From: Streptomyces bambusae
GTDB lineage: Bacteria > Actinomycetota > Actinomycetes > Streptomycetales > Streptomycetaceae
Length of the DNA: 64,000 bases
Assembly (NCBI RefSeq): GCF_020532645.1
Contig: NZ_JAJAUZ010000037.1
Coordinates: 1 to 64,000, forward strand
Reading direction: 5' to 3'
Position numbers and translations under genes: made by a program. A model generated the notes under the pieces. That model was given only the letters and a program-made list of their open reading frames with translations, did no database searches and was not told the DNA's origin. Shown piece after piece: positions 8,167-17,655 of this stretch (position 1 is the stretch's first letter; each line of letters starts with the position of its first letter).

Positions 8167-9783
8167 ATGCAGCAGGCACCGGTGCTGGCGAGCGCCGCGG
8201 ACCCGGCCTCCGCGGCCTGGCGGACCAACGAGGCCGCCCACCAGGAGCTCACGGACGGGCTGCGGGCCCGCCTGGAGACGGCCCGCGCGGGCGGCGGCGA
8301 CAAGGCCCGCGCCAAGCACACGGCGCGCGGCAAGCTCCTGCCCCGCGACCGCGTCGACACCCTCCTCGACCCGGGGTCCCCGTTCCTGGAGCTGGCCCCG
8401 CTGGCCGCCGACGGCATGTACGGCGGGGCCGCGCCCGCGGCCGGCGTGATCGCGGGCATCGGCCGGGTCAGCGGCCGCGAGTGCGTGATCGTGGCCAACG
8501 ACGCCACGGTCAAGGGCGGCACGTACTACCCGATGACCGTCAAGAAGCACCTGCGCGCCCAGGAGGTGGCGCTGGAGAACCGGCTGCCCTGCCTCTACCT
8601 GGTCGACTCGGGCGGCGCCTTCCTGCCGATGCAGGACGAGGTGTTCCCGGACCGCGAGCACTTCGGCCGGATCTTCTACAACCAGGCCCGCATGTCGGGC
8701 GCGGGCATCCCGCAGATCGCGGCCGTCCTCGGCTCCTGCACGGCCGGCGGCGCGTACGTCCCGGCCATGAGCGACGAGGCCGTCATCGTCCGCAACCAGG
8801 GCACGATCTTCCTCGGCGGCCCGCCGCTGGTGAAGGCGGCCACCGGTGAGGTCGTCACCGCCGAGGAGCTGGGCGGCGGCGAGGTGCACTCCCGCGTCTC
8901 CGGCGTCACCGACCACCTCGCGGAGGACGACGCGCACGCCCTGCGGATCGTCCGCAACATCGTGGCGACCCTGCCGGAGCGCGGCCCGCTGCCGTGGCCG
9001 GTGGAGGCTCCGGAGGAGCCGAAGGTGGACCCGGCCGGGCTGTACGGCGCGGTCCCGGTGGACTCCCGGACCCCGTACGACGCCCGCGAGATCATCGCGC
9101 GGATCGTGGACGGTTCACGCTTCCAGGAGTTCAAGTCCGAGTTCGGCCAGACGCTGGTGACCGGCTTCGCCCGGATCCACGGCCACCCGGTGGGCATCGT
9201 CGCCAACAACGGCATCCTGTTCGCCGAATCCGCCCAGAAGGGCGCCCACTTCATCGAGCTGTGCGACCAGCGCGGCATCCCGCTGGTGTTCCTGCAGAAC
9301 ATCTCCGGCTTCATGGTGGGCCGGGACTACGAGGCAGGCGGCATCGCCAAGCACGGCGCGAAGATGGTGACGGCCGTGGCCTGCACCCGCGTGCCCAAGC
9401 TGACCGTGGTCGTGGGCGGTTCGTACGGCGCGGGCAACTACTCGATGTGCGGCCGGGCCTACAGCCCCCGCTTCCTGTGGATGTGGCCCAACGCCAAGAT
9501 CTCCGTGATGGGCGGCGAGCAGGCCGCCTCGGTGCTGGCCACGGTCAAGCGCGACCAGCTGGAGGCCCGCGGCGAGTACTGGTCCCAGGACGACGAGGAG
9601 GCCTTCAAGGCCCCGGTCCGCTCCCAGTACGAGCACCAGGGCAACGCCTACTACGCCACCGCCCGGCTCTGGGACGACGGCGTGATCGACCCGATGGAGA
9701 CCCGGCAGGTGCTGGGTCTGGCCCTGACGGCCTGCGGCAACGCCCCGCTGGGCGATCCGGCCTTCGGCATCTTCCGGATGTGA
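8167..9783 (+). CDS. Acyl-CoA carboxylase carboxyltransferase (beta) subunit, probably methylcrotonyl-CoA
   Basis: The 538-residue protein starts at ATG 8167 after AGGGAG. Carboxyltransferase features are AGVIAGIGRVSGRECVIVAN, YLVDSGGAFLPMQDEVFPDR, GSCTAGGAYVPAMSDE and, in the C-terminal half, FLQNISGFMVGRDYEAGGIA with GSYGAGNYSMCGRAYSPRF. It transfers carboxyl from carboxybiotin to an acyl-CoA in the cytoplasm. The combination with HMG-CoA lyase and an acyl-CoA dehydrogenase in the same operon points to 3-methylcrotonyl-CoA in leucine catabolism, although propionyl/acetyl-type beta subunits are close relatives. Confidence 0.92.
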   Translation: MQQAPVLASAADPASAAWRTNEAAHQELTDGLRARLETARAGGGDKARAKHTARGKLLPRDRVDTLLDPGSPFLELAPLAADGMYGGAAPAAGVIAGIGRVSGRECVIVANDATVKGGTYYPMTVKKHLRAQEVALENRLPCLYLVDSGGAFLPMQDEVFPDREHFGRIFYNQARMSGAGIPQIAAVLGSCTAGGAYVPAMSDEAVIVRNQGTIFLGGPPLVKAATGEVVTAEELGGGEVHSRVSGVTDHLAEDDAHALRIVRNIVATLPERGPLPWPVEAPEEPKVDPAGLYGAVPVDSRTPYDAREIIARIVDGSRFQEFKSEFGQTLVTGFARIHGHPVGIVANNGILFAESAQKGAHFIELCDQRGIPLVFLQNISGFMVGRDYEAGGIAKHGAKMVTAVACTRVPKLTVVVGGSYGAGNYSMCGRAYSPRFLWMWPNAKISVMGGEQAASVLATVKRDQLEARGEYWSQDDEEAFKAPVRSQYEHQGNAYYATARLWDDGVIDPMETRQVLGLALTACGNAPLGDPAFGIFRM

Positions 9784-9794
9784 GGACCCTTTCC

Positions 9795-11771
9795 ATGTCT
9801 TCGATGTTCAGCACCGTGCTGGTCGCCAACCGCGGCGAGATCGCGGTCCGCGTGATCCGCACCCTGCGCGAGCTGGGCGTGCGTTCGGTCGCCGTGTTCA
9901 GCGACGCCGACGCCGACGCCCGGCACGTGCGGGAGGCGGACACCGCGGTCCGGATCGGCCCGGCCGCGGCCGCAGAAAGCTATCTCTCGGTGGAGCGGCT
10001 GCTCGAGGCCGCCGCCCGCACCGGCGCCGAGGCGGTCCACCCGGGCTACGGCTTCCTCGCCGAGAACGCCGCGTTCGCGGCCGCCTGCGAGGCCGCCGGG
10101 CTGGCCTTCATCGGCCCGCCGGCCGCCGCGATCTCCCTCATGGGCGACAAGATCACCGCCAAGGAGACGGTGAAGGCGGCGGGCGTCCCCGTCGTCCCCG
10201 GTTCCTCCGGCAGCGGCCTGTCCGACGCCGAACTGGCCGCCGCCGCGGCCGCCATCGGCATGCCGGTCCTGCTCAAGCCCTCCGCGGGCGGCGGCGGCAA
10301 GGGCATGCGGCTGGTGCGCGACGGCGCGGTGCTCGCGGACGAGATCGCGGCCGCCCGCCGCGAGGCCCGCTCCTCCTTCGGCGACGACACCCTGCTCGTG
10401 GAGCGCTGGGTGGACCGGCCGCGCCACATCGAGATCCAGGTGCTCGCGGACGCCCACGGCAACGTGGTCCACCTCGGCGAGCGCGAGTGCTCGCTCCAGC
10501 GCCGCCACCAGAAGATCATCGAGGAGGCGCCCAGCGTCCTGCTGACCCCGGAGATCCGGGAGGCGATGGGCGCGGCCGCCGTGCAGGCGGCACGTTCCTG
10601 CGGCTACGTCGGCGCCGGCACCGTGGAGTTCATCGTCCCGGGCGGCGACCCCTCCTCGTACTACTTCATGGAGATGAACACCCGCCTCCAGGTCGAGCAC
10701 CCGGTGACGGAGCTGGTGACCGGGCTGGACCTGGTCGAGCTCCAGCTGCGGGTGGCGGCCGGCGAGCGGCTGCCCGTCACGCAGGACGACATCGTGCTGA
10801 ACGGGCACGCGGTCGAGGCCCGGATCTGCGCCGAGGACCCGGCCCGCGGCTTCCTGCCCTCCGGCGGCACGGTGCTCTCGCTGTCCGAGCCGGCCGGCCC
10901 GGCCGTCCGTACGGACTCGGGCCTGAGCGCCGGGGCCGAGGTCGGCAGCACCTACGACCCGATGCTCTCCAAGGTGATCGCCTGGGGCCCGGACCGCGCC
11001 GCGGCCCTGCGCACCCTGCGGGCCGCCCTGGCCCGGAACACCGTGCTGGGCGTCTCCACCAACACCGGCTTCCTGCGCCGGCTGCTGGCCCACCCGGACG
11101 TGGTGGCCGGCGACCTGGACACCGGCCTGGTCGAGCGCGACATCGACGGGCTGCTGCCCGAGGGCGTGCCGGCCGAGGTGTTCGAGGCGGCCGCCGCGGT
11201 CCGCGAGGCCGCCCTGGCCCCGGCCCGGACCGGCGGCTGGACCGACCCGTTCGGCGAGCCCAGCGGCTGGCGGCTGGGCGGCACCCCGGCCCCGCTGCGG
11301 CACTGGTTCCGGCTGCCCGGCCAGGAGCCGGTGCAGTACGCGGCCCGGGACCGCGCCCGGCACCGGGTGGCGGACGGCACCGTGGCAGTCACCGTCGACG
11401 GCGTCGTGCACACCTTCGCGTTCGCCCCGAGCGCCGAGGGCGTGTGGCTGGGCCGGGACGGGGACACCTGGCACGTCCAGGACCACGACCCGGTCGCGGC
11501 GAGCCTCGGCAGCGCCCGGCACGGCGGCGCCGACACCCTGGCGGCGCCGATGCCCGGCACGGTCACCGTGGTGAAGGTGGCCGTCGGCGACGAAGTCGCC
11601 AAGGGCCAGAGCCTGCTGGTGGTCGAGGCGATGAAGATGGAGCACGTCATCTCCGCCCCGCACGCCGGCACCGTCACCGAGATCGACGTGACCCCCGGCA
11701 CCACCGTGGCCATGGACCAGGTGCTCGCCGTCGTCACGCCCCACGAGGACGACGAGGAGGCCGCGAAGTGA
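9795..11771 (+). CDS. Acyl-CoA carboxylase alpha subunit (biotin carboxylase + biotin carrier)
   Basis: The 658-residue protein starts at ATG 9795, 11 bases after the beta-subunit stop. The biotin carboxylase domain fills about residues 1-450: LVANRGEIAVRVIRTLRELG, PGYGFLAENAAFA, the ATP-grasp loop KPSAGGGGKGMRLV, and FMEMNTRLQVEHPVTELVTG. A linker domain follows, and the C-terminal biotinyl domain carries the attachment motif VVEAMKMEH, whose lysine accepts biotin. It charges biotin with bicarbonate for the partner at 8167-9783. Its stop codon overlaps the GTG of the HMG-CoA lyase gene, showing a tight operon. Confidence 0.94.
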   Translation: MSSMFSTVLVANRGEIAVRVIRTLRELGVRSVAVFSDADADARHVREADTAVRIGPAAAAESYLSVERLLEAAARTGAEAVHPGYGFLAENAAFAAACEAAGLAFIGPPAAAISLMGDKITAKETVKAAGVPVVPGSSGSGLSDAELAAAAAAIGMPVLLKPSAGGGGKGMRLVRDGAVLADEIAAARREARSSFGDDTLLVERWVDRPRHIEIQVLADAHGNVVHLGERECSLQRRHQKIIEEAPSVLLTPEIREAMGAAAVQAARSCGYVGAGTVEFIVPGGDPSSYYFMEMNTRLQVEHPVTELVTGLDLVELQLRVAAGERLPVTQDDIVLNGHAVEARICAEDPARGFLPSGGTVLSLSEPAGPAVRTDSGLSAGAEVGSTYDPMLSKVIAWGPDRAAALRTLRAALARNTVLGVSTNTGFLRRLLAHPDVVAGDLDTGLVERDIDGLLPEGVPAEVFEAAAAVREAALAPARTGGWTDPFGEPSGWRLGGTPAPLRHWFRLPGQEPVQYAARDRARHRVADGTVAVTVDGVVHTFAFAPSAEGVWLGRDGDTWHVQDHDPVAASLGSARHGGADTLAAPMPGTVTVVKVAVGDEVAKGQSLLVVEAMKMEHVISAPHAGTVTEIDVTPGTTVAMDQVLAVVTPHEDDEEAAK

Positions 11772-12700
11772 TCGGCCTGCCGATGACCGTGCCCGCGCCG
11801 GGGCTCCCGGCCCGGGTCCGCATCCACGAGGTGGGGGCCCGGGACGGCCTGCAGAACGAGCAGACCACCGTGCCCGTCGAGGTGAAGGCGGAGTTCGTCC
11901 GCCGGCTCGCGGGCGCCGGCCTGACCACCATCGAGGCCACCAGCTTCGTGCACCCGCGCTGGGTGCCGCAGCTCGCCGACGCCGAGGAGCTGCTGCCGCT
12001 GCTGACCGGCGTCGCCGCCGACCTGCCCGTCCTCGTGCCCAACGAGCGCGGGCTGGACCGGGCGGTCGCGCAGGGGGTGCGCCGCATCGCCGTGTTCGGT
12101 TCGGCCACCGAGACGTTCGCCGCGCGGAACCTGAACCGTACGGTCGACGAGTCGCTCGCCATGTTCGAGCCGGTCGTCGCCCGCGCCAAGGACGCCGGGA
12201 TGCACGTCCGCGGCTACCTGTCGATGTGCTTCGGGGACCCCTGGGAGGGGGCCGTCCCGGTGCCGCAGGTGGTACGGGTGGCCAAGGCCCTGGTGGACCT
12301 CGGCTGCGACGAGCTGAGCCTGGGCGACACCATCGGCGTCGCCACCCCCGGCCACGTGGCCGCCCTGCTCGACGGGCTGGCCGGGGCGGGCGTGGGCACC
12401 GACCGGATCGGCGTCCACTTCCACGACACGTACGGCCAGGCCCTGGCCAACACGTACGAGGCGCTCCGGCACGGCGTCACCACCGTGGACGCCTCCGCGG
12501 GCGGCCTCGGCGGCTGCCCGTACGCCAAGAGCGCCACCGGCAACCTCGCCACCGAAGACCTGGTGTGGATGCTCGACGGCCTCGGCATCGAGACCGGGGT
12601 CGACCTGGCCGCCCTCACCGCCACGAGCGTGTGGATGGCCGAACAGCTGGGCCGTCCCAGCCCCTCCCGTACCGTCCGCGCCCTCTCCCACAAGGAGTAG
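11768..12700 (+). CDS. hmgL: Hydroxymethylglutaryl-CoA lyase
   Basis: The 310-residue protein starts at a GTG overlapping the preceding stop (GTGA at 11768-11771); an ATG at 11783 is an alternative. Family motifs are IHEVGARDGLQNEQ, TIEATSFVHPRWVPQ, the divalent-metal HFHDTYGQAL, and the active-site cysteine loop GLGGCPYAKSATGN. The enzyme splits 3-hydroxy-3-methylglutaryl-CoA to acetyl-CoA and acetoacetate, the final step of leucine degradation. I see no methylglutaconyl-CoA hydratase gene in the operon, so that step must be encoded elsewhere. Confidence 0.93.
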   Translation: MIGLPMTVPAPGLPARVRIHEVGARDGLQNEQTTVPVEVKAEFVRRLAGAGLTTIEATSFVHPRWVPQLADAEELLPLLTGVAADLPVLVPNERGLDRAVAQGVRRIAVFGSATETFAARNLNRTVDESLAMFEPVVARAKDAGMHVRGYLSMCFGDPWEGAVPVPQVVRVAKALVDLGCDELSLGDTIGVATPGHVAALLDGLAGAGVGTDRIGVHFHDTYGQALANTYEALRHGVTTVDASAGGLGGCPYAKSATGNLATEDLVWMLDGLGIETGVDLAALTATSVWMAEQLGRPSPSRTVRALSHKE

Positions 12701-12707
12701 CAGAATC

Positions 12708-13868
12708 ATGTCCCTCGACCACCGGCTCTCTCCCGAGCACGAGGAACTCCGCCGCACCGTCGAGGCGTTCGCGCACGACGTGGTCGCCCCGAAGATCGGC
12801 GACCTGTACGAGCGGCACGAATTCCCGTACGAGATCGTCCGCGAGATGGGCGCCATGGGCCTGTTCGGCCTGCCGTTCCCCGAGGAGTTCGGCGGCATGG
12901 GCGGCGACTACCTCGCGCTCGGCATCGCCCTGGAGGAGCTGGCCCGCGTCGACTCCTCGGTGGCCATCACCCTGGAGGCGGGCGTCTCCCTGGGCGCCAT
13001 GCCGCTGTACCTGTTCGGCACCGAGGAGCAGAAGCAGCAGTGGCTGCCGAAGCTGTGCTCGGGCGAGATGCTGGGCGCCTTCGGCCTCACCGAGCCGGGC
13101 GCCGGCTCGGACGCGGGCGGCACCCGCACCACCGCCGTCAAGGACGGCGACGAGTGGGTCATCAACGGCTCGAAGTGCTTCATCACCAACTCCGGCACCG
13201 ACATCACCGGTCTGGTGACCGTCACCGCCGTCACCGGCCGCAAGGCGGACGGCCGTCCGGAGATCTCCTCGATCATCGTGCCGTCCGGCACCCCGGGGTT
13301 CACCGTGGCCGCGCCGTACTCGAAGGTCGGCTGGAACTCCTCGGACACCCGTGAACTCGCCTTCGACAACGTCCGGGTGCCGCTGGCGAACCTGGTGGGC
13401 GCGGAGGGCCGCGGCTACGCCCAGTTCCTGCGGATCCTCGACGAGGGCCGGATCGCGATCGCCGCGCTGGCCACCGGCCTGGCGCAGGGCTGTGTGGACG
13501 AGTCGGTGAAGTACGCCAAGGAGCGGCAGGCGTTCGGCCGTCCGATCGGCGACAACCAGTCCATCCAGTTCAAGCTGGCCGACATGGAGATGCGGGCCCA
13601 CATGGCCCGGCTGGGCTGGCGCGACGCGGCCTCCCGGCTGGTGCACGGCGAGCCGTTCAAGAAGGAGGCGGCGCTGGCGAAGCTGTACTCGTCCACGGTG
13701 GCCGTCGACAACGCCCGCGAGGCCACCCAGATCCACGGCGGCTACGGCTTCATGAACGAGTACCCGGTGGCGCGCATGTGGCGCGATTCGAAGATCCTGG
13801 AGATCGGCGAGGGCACCAGCGAGGTGCAGCGGATGCTCATCGCACGCGAGCTCGGCTTCGGGGCCTGA
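12708..13868 (+). CDS. acdH: Acyl-CoA dehydrogenase, probably isovaleryl-CoA dehydrogenase
   Basis: The 386-residue protein starts at ATG 12708, 7 bases after the lyase stop; AAGGAG (12692-12697) is its ribosome site and overlaps the lyase end. Signatures are LGAFGLTEPGAGSDAGGTRT, CFITNSGTDITGLVTV, and the C-terminal HGGYGFMNEYPVARMWRDSK with IGEGTSEVQRMLIAREL. It is last in the carboxylase/lyase operon, which fits isovaleryl-CoA to 3-methylcrotonyl-CoA, the first step of the same pathway. The symbol follows my recollection of the S. coelicolor gene in the same position. Confidence 0.9.
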   Translation: MSLDHRLSPEHEELRRTVEAFAHDVVAPKIGDLYERHEFPYEIVREMGAMGLFGLPFPEEFGGMGGDYLALGIALEELARVDSSVAITLEAGVSLGAMPLYLFGTEEQKQQWLPKLCSGEMLGAFGLTEPGAGSDAGGTRTTAVKDGDEWVINGSKCFITNSGTDITGLVTVTAVTGRKADGRPEISSIIVPSGTPGFTVAAPYSKVGWNSSDTRELAFDNVRVPLANLVGAEGRGYAQFLRILDEGRIAIAALATGLAQGCVDESVKYAKERQAFGRPIGDNQSIQFKLADMEMRAHMARLGWRDAASRLVHGEPFKKEAALAKLYSSTVAVDNAREATQIHGGYGFMNEYPVARMWRDSKILEIGEGTSEVQRMLIARELGFGA

Positions 13869-13965
13869 CGCCCCGGTTCGGTACAACCGTCGCGTTCCGC
13901 ACCGGCGGTCACGGGATTTCGAGGGGCTCCGGTAAAAAGTTAGGACCCCCTTACCGTTTTCGGCC

Positions 13966-13982
13966 AAGGTTAGGCTAACCTT
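13966..13982. promoter_or_regulatory. Iron box (DmdR1/IdeR-type operator) upstream of desE
   Basis: AAGGTTAGGCTAACCTT is a perfect inverted repeat around one central base, 51 bases before the desE ATG. It matches the core of the known actinobacterial iron-regulator box (TTAGGTTAGGCTAACCTAA). Iron-loaded repressor bound here would shut off siderophore uptake. Confidence 0.88.
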
Positions 13983-14033
13983 CCCTCCGAACGGCCCCGT
14001 GGCCGCCTGGCACGCACGAAAGCGGACATCGAC

Positions 14034-15074
14034 ATGCCCCAGTCCCGAACCACCCTCACCCGCCGCGGTCTGATCGCCGCCGGTGGCGCCCTCGGCCTCG
14101 TCGCCGCCCTCGCCGCATGCGGCGGTGGCTCCGACTCGGCGAAGGACGAGAAGGGCACGAAGGACAAGGGCACGGTGGCCTCCGGCCCCTTCACCTTCAA
14201 GGACGACCTGGGCAAGGACATCAGCCTGAAGGCCGCCCCGAAGAACATCGTCGCCTTCACCGGCACCGCCGCCGCGCTGTCCGACTACGGCGTCCAGGTC
14301 AAGGGCGTCTTCGGCCCGACCAAGACCGCGGACGGCAAGCCCGACGTGCAGGCCGGCACCATGGACGTCTCCAAGCTGGAGATCCTCGGCAACGAGTGGG
14401 GCCAGTTCAACGTCGAGAAGTACGCCGCCCTGCGTCCGGACCTCCTCGTCACCAACACCTGGGACGGCACGTACTGGTACGTCCCGGAGGAGTCCAAGGA
14501 CAAGATCCTGAAGCTGGCGCCGGCCGCCGCCATCTCCGTGGGCGGCGACGCCACCCTCGACAAGGCGCTGGCCCGCACCGCGGACCTGGCCAAGGCGCTG
14601 GGCGCCGACCTGAACGCGAAGAAGACGGTCGACGCGAAGGCCCGCTTCGAGGCCGCGGCCGAGAAGGTCCGCGCGGCCACCAAGGCCAACCCGGGCATCA
14701 AGGTCCTCGTCGGCTCCGGTGCGGCCGACAAGTTCTACGTCTCCACCCCGAAGACCTCCGCGGACCTGAAGTACTTCGAGCAGCTCGGCGTCGAGTTCGT
14801 CATCCCGAACAAGCTCGACCAGGGCGGCTTCTTCCAGAGCCTCAGCTGGGAGAAGGCCGACGAGTACAAGGCCGACCTGATCCTGCTGGACAACCGCACG
14901 GGCACCCTCCAGCCCAAGGAGCTGTCGGCCAAGCCGACCTGGGCCCAGCTGCCGGCCGTCAAGGCCAACCAGATCACCCCGCGCACGACCGAGCCGATCT
15001 ACTCGTACGAGAAGTGCGCGCTGATCCTCGAAGAGCTCGCCAAGGCCATCCAGAACGCCAAGAAGGTCAGCTGA
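14034..15074 (+). CDS. desE: Ferric siderophore ABC transporter substrate-binding lipoprotein (desferrioxamine)
   Basis: The protein has 346 residues. The N-terminus has a twin-arginine-like start (TRRGLIAAGG), a hydrophobic stretch and a lipobox LAAC, so the mature protein is a membrane-anchored lipoprotein beginning at that cysteine. The rest is the class III periplasmic-binding fold (FepB/BtuF type): KDDLGKDISLKAAPKNIVAF, LRPDLLVTNTWDGTYWYVPE and a C-terminal helical lobe. It captures ferrioxamine for import; no permease or ATPase gene is adjacent. It lies under an iron box and 42 bases before the siderophore-interacting protein gene. Confidence 0.92.
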   Translation: MPQSRTTLTRRGLIAAGGALGLVAALAACGGGSDSAKDEKGTKDKGTVASGPFTFKDDLGKDISLKAAPKNIVAFTGTAAALSDYGVQVKGVFGPTKTADGKPDVQAGTMDVSKLEILGNEWGQFNVEKYAALRPDLLVTNTWDGTYWYVPEESKDKILKLAPAAAISVGGDATLDKALARTADLAKALGADLNAKKTVDAKARFEAAAEKVRAATKANPGIKVLVGSGAADKFYVSTPKTSADLKYFEQLGVEFVIPNKLDQGGFFQSLSWEKADEYKADLILLDNRTGTLQPKELSAKPTWAQLPAVKANQITPRTTEPIYSYEKCALILEELAKAIQNAKKVS

Positions 15075-15116
15075 CCTCACGGTCAGACCGACCCGACTCC
15101 CGGGGGACCCGCCACC

Positions 15117-16049
15117 ATGACCGCACCGACCGAGGCACCGGCCGAGCCGGACACGTCCGCAGCGGCCGCCGCGCACTTCGGCTTCTTCACCTTCGAGGTA
15201 CAGCGCACGCGCCGGATCGGCCACTCGTTCCTGCGCGTCACCTTCGGTGGCGAGTCCCTGCGGGAGTTCCGCTCCGGCGGGTACGACCAGAGCCTGTCGC
15301 TGTTCCTGCCGCTGTCGCACCAGGAGCACACCGTCCTCCCCTCCACGGACGAGGACACCTGGTTCGGCGCCTGGCGGGCGATGCCCGAGGCGGAGCGCCC
15401 GGTGATGCGTTCGTACACGGTGCGCGACCAGCGGCGCTCGCCGTCCGGCGGGGTCGAGGTGGACGTCGACTTCGTGCTGCACGGCGACGCCTCCCCGGCC
15501 TCGGCCTGGGCGGGGCGGGCCCGCGCGGGCAGCCGCATCATGGCGATCGGGCCGCGCACCGGCGCCAACAAGTCGGTCCGCTTCCAGCCGCCGGCCGGCA
15601 CCCGCACGGTCCTGCTGTACGCGGACGAGACGGCCCTGCCGGCCGCCGCGGCCATCCTGGCCCGGCTTCCCGAAGGGACGGCGGTCAAGGCCTGGTTCCA
15701 GGTCCCGCACGCCGACGACCGGCTCGACCTGGCGGCGCCCGCCGACGCCGAGGTGGTCTGGATCCAGCCGGCCGCGGACGGCTCCGGCCGCACCGGCCAG
15801 GTGCTGGAGGCGCTCCGCGCCGACGGTTCCGCTTCCGGTTCCGCTCCGGCCCCCGGCACGTACGCCTGGGTCGCCGGAGAGGCGGGCACCGTGCGGGCCG
15901 TCCGCCGGCACTTCGTGCAGGAACGTCACATCGACCGCCGTTGCGTGCGGTTCACCGGCTACTGGCGGCTCGGCGCCAGCGAGGAGGAACTCCTCGCCGA
16001 GGCGTACGCGGGCAAGGCTCCCAGCGAGGACCCGGAGTCCGCGCTGTAG
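15117..16049 (+). CDS. desF: Siderophore-interacting protein (FAD-dependent ferric-siderophore reductase)
   Basis: The 310-residue protein belongs to the SIP/ViuB family. The FAD-binding pattern RSYTVRDQR is followed by the ViuB-type VDVDFVLHGDASPASAWAG, and the C-terminal NAD(P)H half has TYAWVAGEAGTVRAVRRHF and FTGYWRLGASEEELLAE. Cytosolic members reduce ferric to ferrous iron and so release it from the imported siderophore. It sits between desE and desA, 42 bases after desE, and is probably co-transcribed from the desE iron-box promoter. Confidence 0.9.
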   Translation: MTAPTEAPAEPDTSAAAAAHFGFFTFEVQRTRRIGHSFLRVTFGGESLREFRSGGYDQSLSLFLPLSHQEHTVLPSTDEDTWFGAWRAMPEAERPVMRSYTVRDQRRSPSGGVEVDVDFVLHGDASPASAWAGRARAGSRIMAIGPRTGANKSVRFQPPAGTRTVLLYADETALPAAAAILARLPEGTAVKAWFQVPHADDRLDLAAPADAEVVWIQPAADGSGRTGQVLEALRADGSASGSAPAPGTYAWVAGEAGTVRAVRRHFVQERHIDRRCVRFTGYWRLGASEEELLAEAYAGKAPSEDPESAL

Positions 16050-16065
16050 CAAGGCAGTTGCCCGA

Positions 16066-16097
16066 GAGGGGCCCCGGTTTTCACACCGGGGCCCCTC
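16066..16097 (+). terminator. Rho-independent-like terminator after the desEF pair
   Basis: A perfect 13-bp GC-rich stem (16066-16078 with 16085-16097) with a 6-base loop is followed by TTCGTTTT. It separates desEF from the second iron-box promoter in front of desA. Confidence 0.88.
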
Positions 16098-16114
16098 TTC
16101 GTTTTGGGTTCCAC

Positions 16115-16133
16115 TTAGGTTAGGCTAACCTAA
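16115..16133. promoter_or_regulatory. Iron box upstream of desABCD
   Basis: TTAGGTTAGGCTAACCTAA is a perfect palindrome around a central base, matching the DmdR1/IdeR consensus at every position. It ends 43 bases before the desA ATG, where bound repressor would block the promoter when iron is plentiful. Confidence 0.92.
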
Positions 16134-16176
16134 GAACCACGCACCCGCCCTCTCTCCCTGCCCGGAGGAACTCCTG

Positions 16177-17655
16177 ATGCGTTCGCATCTGCTCAACGAC
16201 ACCACCGCGGACAGCTACCGGCGTTCCGTCATCGAGGGCGTCGAGCGCGTGGCTGCCAAACTCGCGGCGACCCGGAAGCCGCACACCGGCATCTCGGTCG
16301 ACGAACTCGCTCCGGTCATCGCGGACATCGACCTCGACACCCCGCTCGCCGACGCCTCCGCCGCCCTCGACGAGCTGGAGGACGTGTACCTGCGGGACGC
16401 GGTGTACTTCCACTCCCCGCGCTACCTCGGCCACCTCAACTGCCCGGTCGTCATCCCGGCCGTGCTCGGCGAGGCGGTCCTGTCGGCCGTCAACTCCTCG
16501 CTGGACACCTGGGACCAGTCGATCGGCGGCACGCTGATCGAGCGCAGGCTCATCGACTGGACCACCGGCCGCATCGGCTTCGGCGCCGCCGCCGACGGCG
16601 TGTTCACCTCCGGCGGCAGCCAGTCCAACTTCCACGCCCTTCTGCTGGCCCGCGACGAGGCCTGCCGGGTCGTCATGCAGGCCGACCCGCAGCTCACCAA
16701 GGCGGAGCTGCTGCCCAAGCTGCGCATCTTCACCTCCGAGGTCAGCCACTTCAGCGTGAAGAAGTCGGCCGCCATGCTGGGCCTCGGCTACGAGGCCGTC
16801 GTCACCGTCCCGGTCGACGAGAAGAAGCGGATGCAGAGCGACGCCCTGGCCCGCGAGCTGGCGGCCTGCGAGGCCGAGGGCCTGTTCCCGATGGCCGTCG
16901 TCGCCACCGCCGGCACCACCGACTTCGGCTCCATCGACCCGCTCCCGGAGATCGCCGGCCTGGCCGCCGCGTACTCCGCCTGGATGCACGTGGACGCCGC
17001 GTACGGCTGCGGACTGCTGGTCTCGCCCACCCGCCGCCACCTTCTGACCGGCATCGAACTGGCCGACTCGGTCACCGTCGACTTCCACAAGTCGTTCTTC
17101 CAGCCGGTCAGCTCCAGCGCCGTGCTGGTCCGCAACCGCGACACCCTCAAGCACGCCACGTACCACGCGGACTACCTCAACCCGCGCCGGATGGCGGAGG
17201 AGCGGATCCCGAACCAGGTCGACAAGTCCATCCAGACCACCCGCCGGTTCGACGCCCTCAAGCTGTGGATGACCCTGCGCGTCATGGGCGCCGACGGCAT
17301 CGGACAGCTCTTCGACGAGGTGTGCGACCTGGCCGCCGCCGGCCACGAGCTGCTCGCCGCCGACCCGCGCTTCGAGGTCGTCGTCGAACCCCGGCTGTCC
17401 ACCCTGGTCTTCCGCTACGTCCCCGAGGGCGGCGCCAACTGGGAACTGGTCGACCAGGCCAACCTGCACGCCCGCAAGGCCCTCTTCGCCTCGGGAGAGG
17501 CCGTGGTCGCCGGCACCAAGGTGGACGGCGCCCACTACCTCAAGTTCACCCTCCTCAACCCGCAGACCACGACGTCCGACATCGCGGCCGTCCTCGACCT
17601 CCTCGCCGAACACGCCGAGCAGTACCTGGGAGAATCCCTTGTCCACGCCTCGTGA
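16177..17655 (+). CDS. desA: Lysine decarboxylase, first step of desferrioxamine synthesis
   Basis: The 492-residue PLP-dependent group II decarboxylase starts at ATG 16177 after GGAGG. Motifs are FTSGGSQSNFHALLLARDEA, the substrate/PLP aspartate in WMHVDAAYGCG, and the Schiff-base lysine in TVDFHKSFFQPV. In this context it makes cadaverine from lysine. Diaminobutyrate or aromatic amino-acid decarboxylases share the fold, but the following hydroxylase, acyltransferase and NIS synthetase genes decide the reading. The desB start lies inside its last codons (17-base overlap). Confidence 0.93.
   Translation: MRSHLLNDTTADSYRRSVIEGVERVAAKLAATRKPHTGISVDELAPVIADIDLDTPLADASAALDELEDVYLRDAVYFHSPRYLGHLNCPVVIPAVLGEAVLSAVNSSLDTWDQSIGGTLIERRLIDWTTGRIGFGAAADGVFTSGGSQSNFHALLLARDEACRVVMQADPQLTKAELLPKLRIFTSEVSHFSVKKSAAMLGLGYEAVVTVPVDEKKRMQSDALARELAACEAEGLFPMAVVATAGTTDFGSIDPLPEIAGLAAAYSAWMHVDAAYGCGLLVSPTRRHLLTGIELADSVTVDFHKSFFQPVSSSAVLVRNRDTLKHATYHADYLNPRRMAEERIPNQVDKSIQTTRRFDALKLWMTLRVMGADGIGQLFDEVCDLAAAGHELLAADPRFEVVVEPRLSTLVFRYVPEGGANWELVDQANLHARKALFASGEAVVAGTKVDGAHYLKFTLLNPQTTTSDIAAVLDLLAEHAEQYLGESLVHAS

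Noticed and set aside
12615..16052. 1145-codon minus-strand frame across the dehydrogenase, desE and desF genes
   Set aside because: It spans two intergenic regions, including the iron box, and has no recognisable domain.
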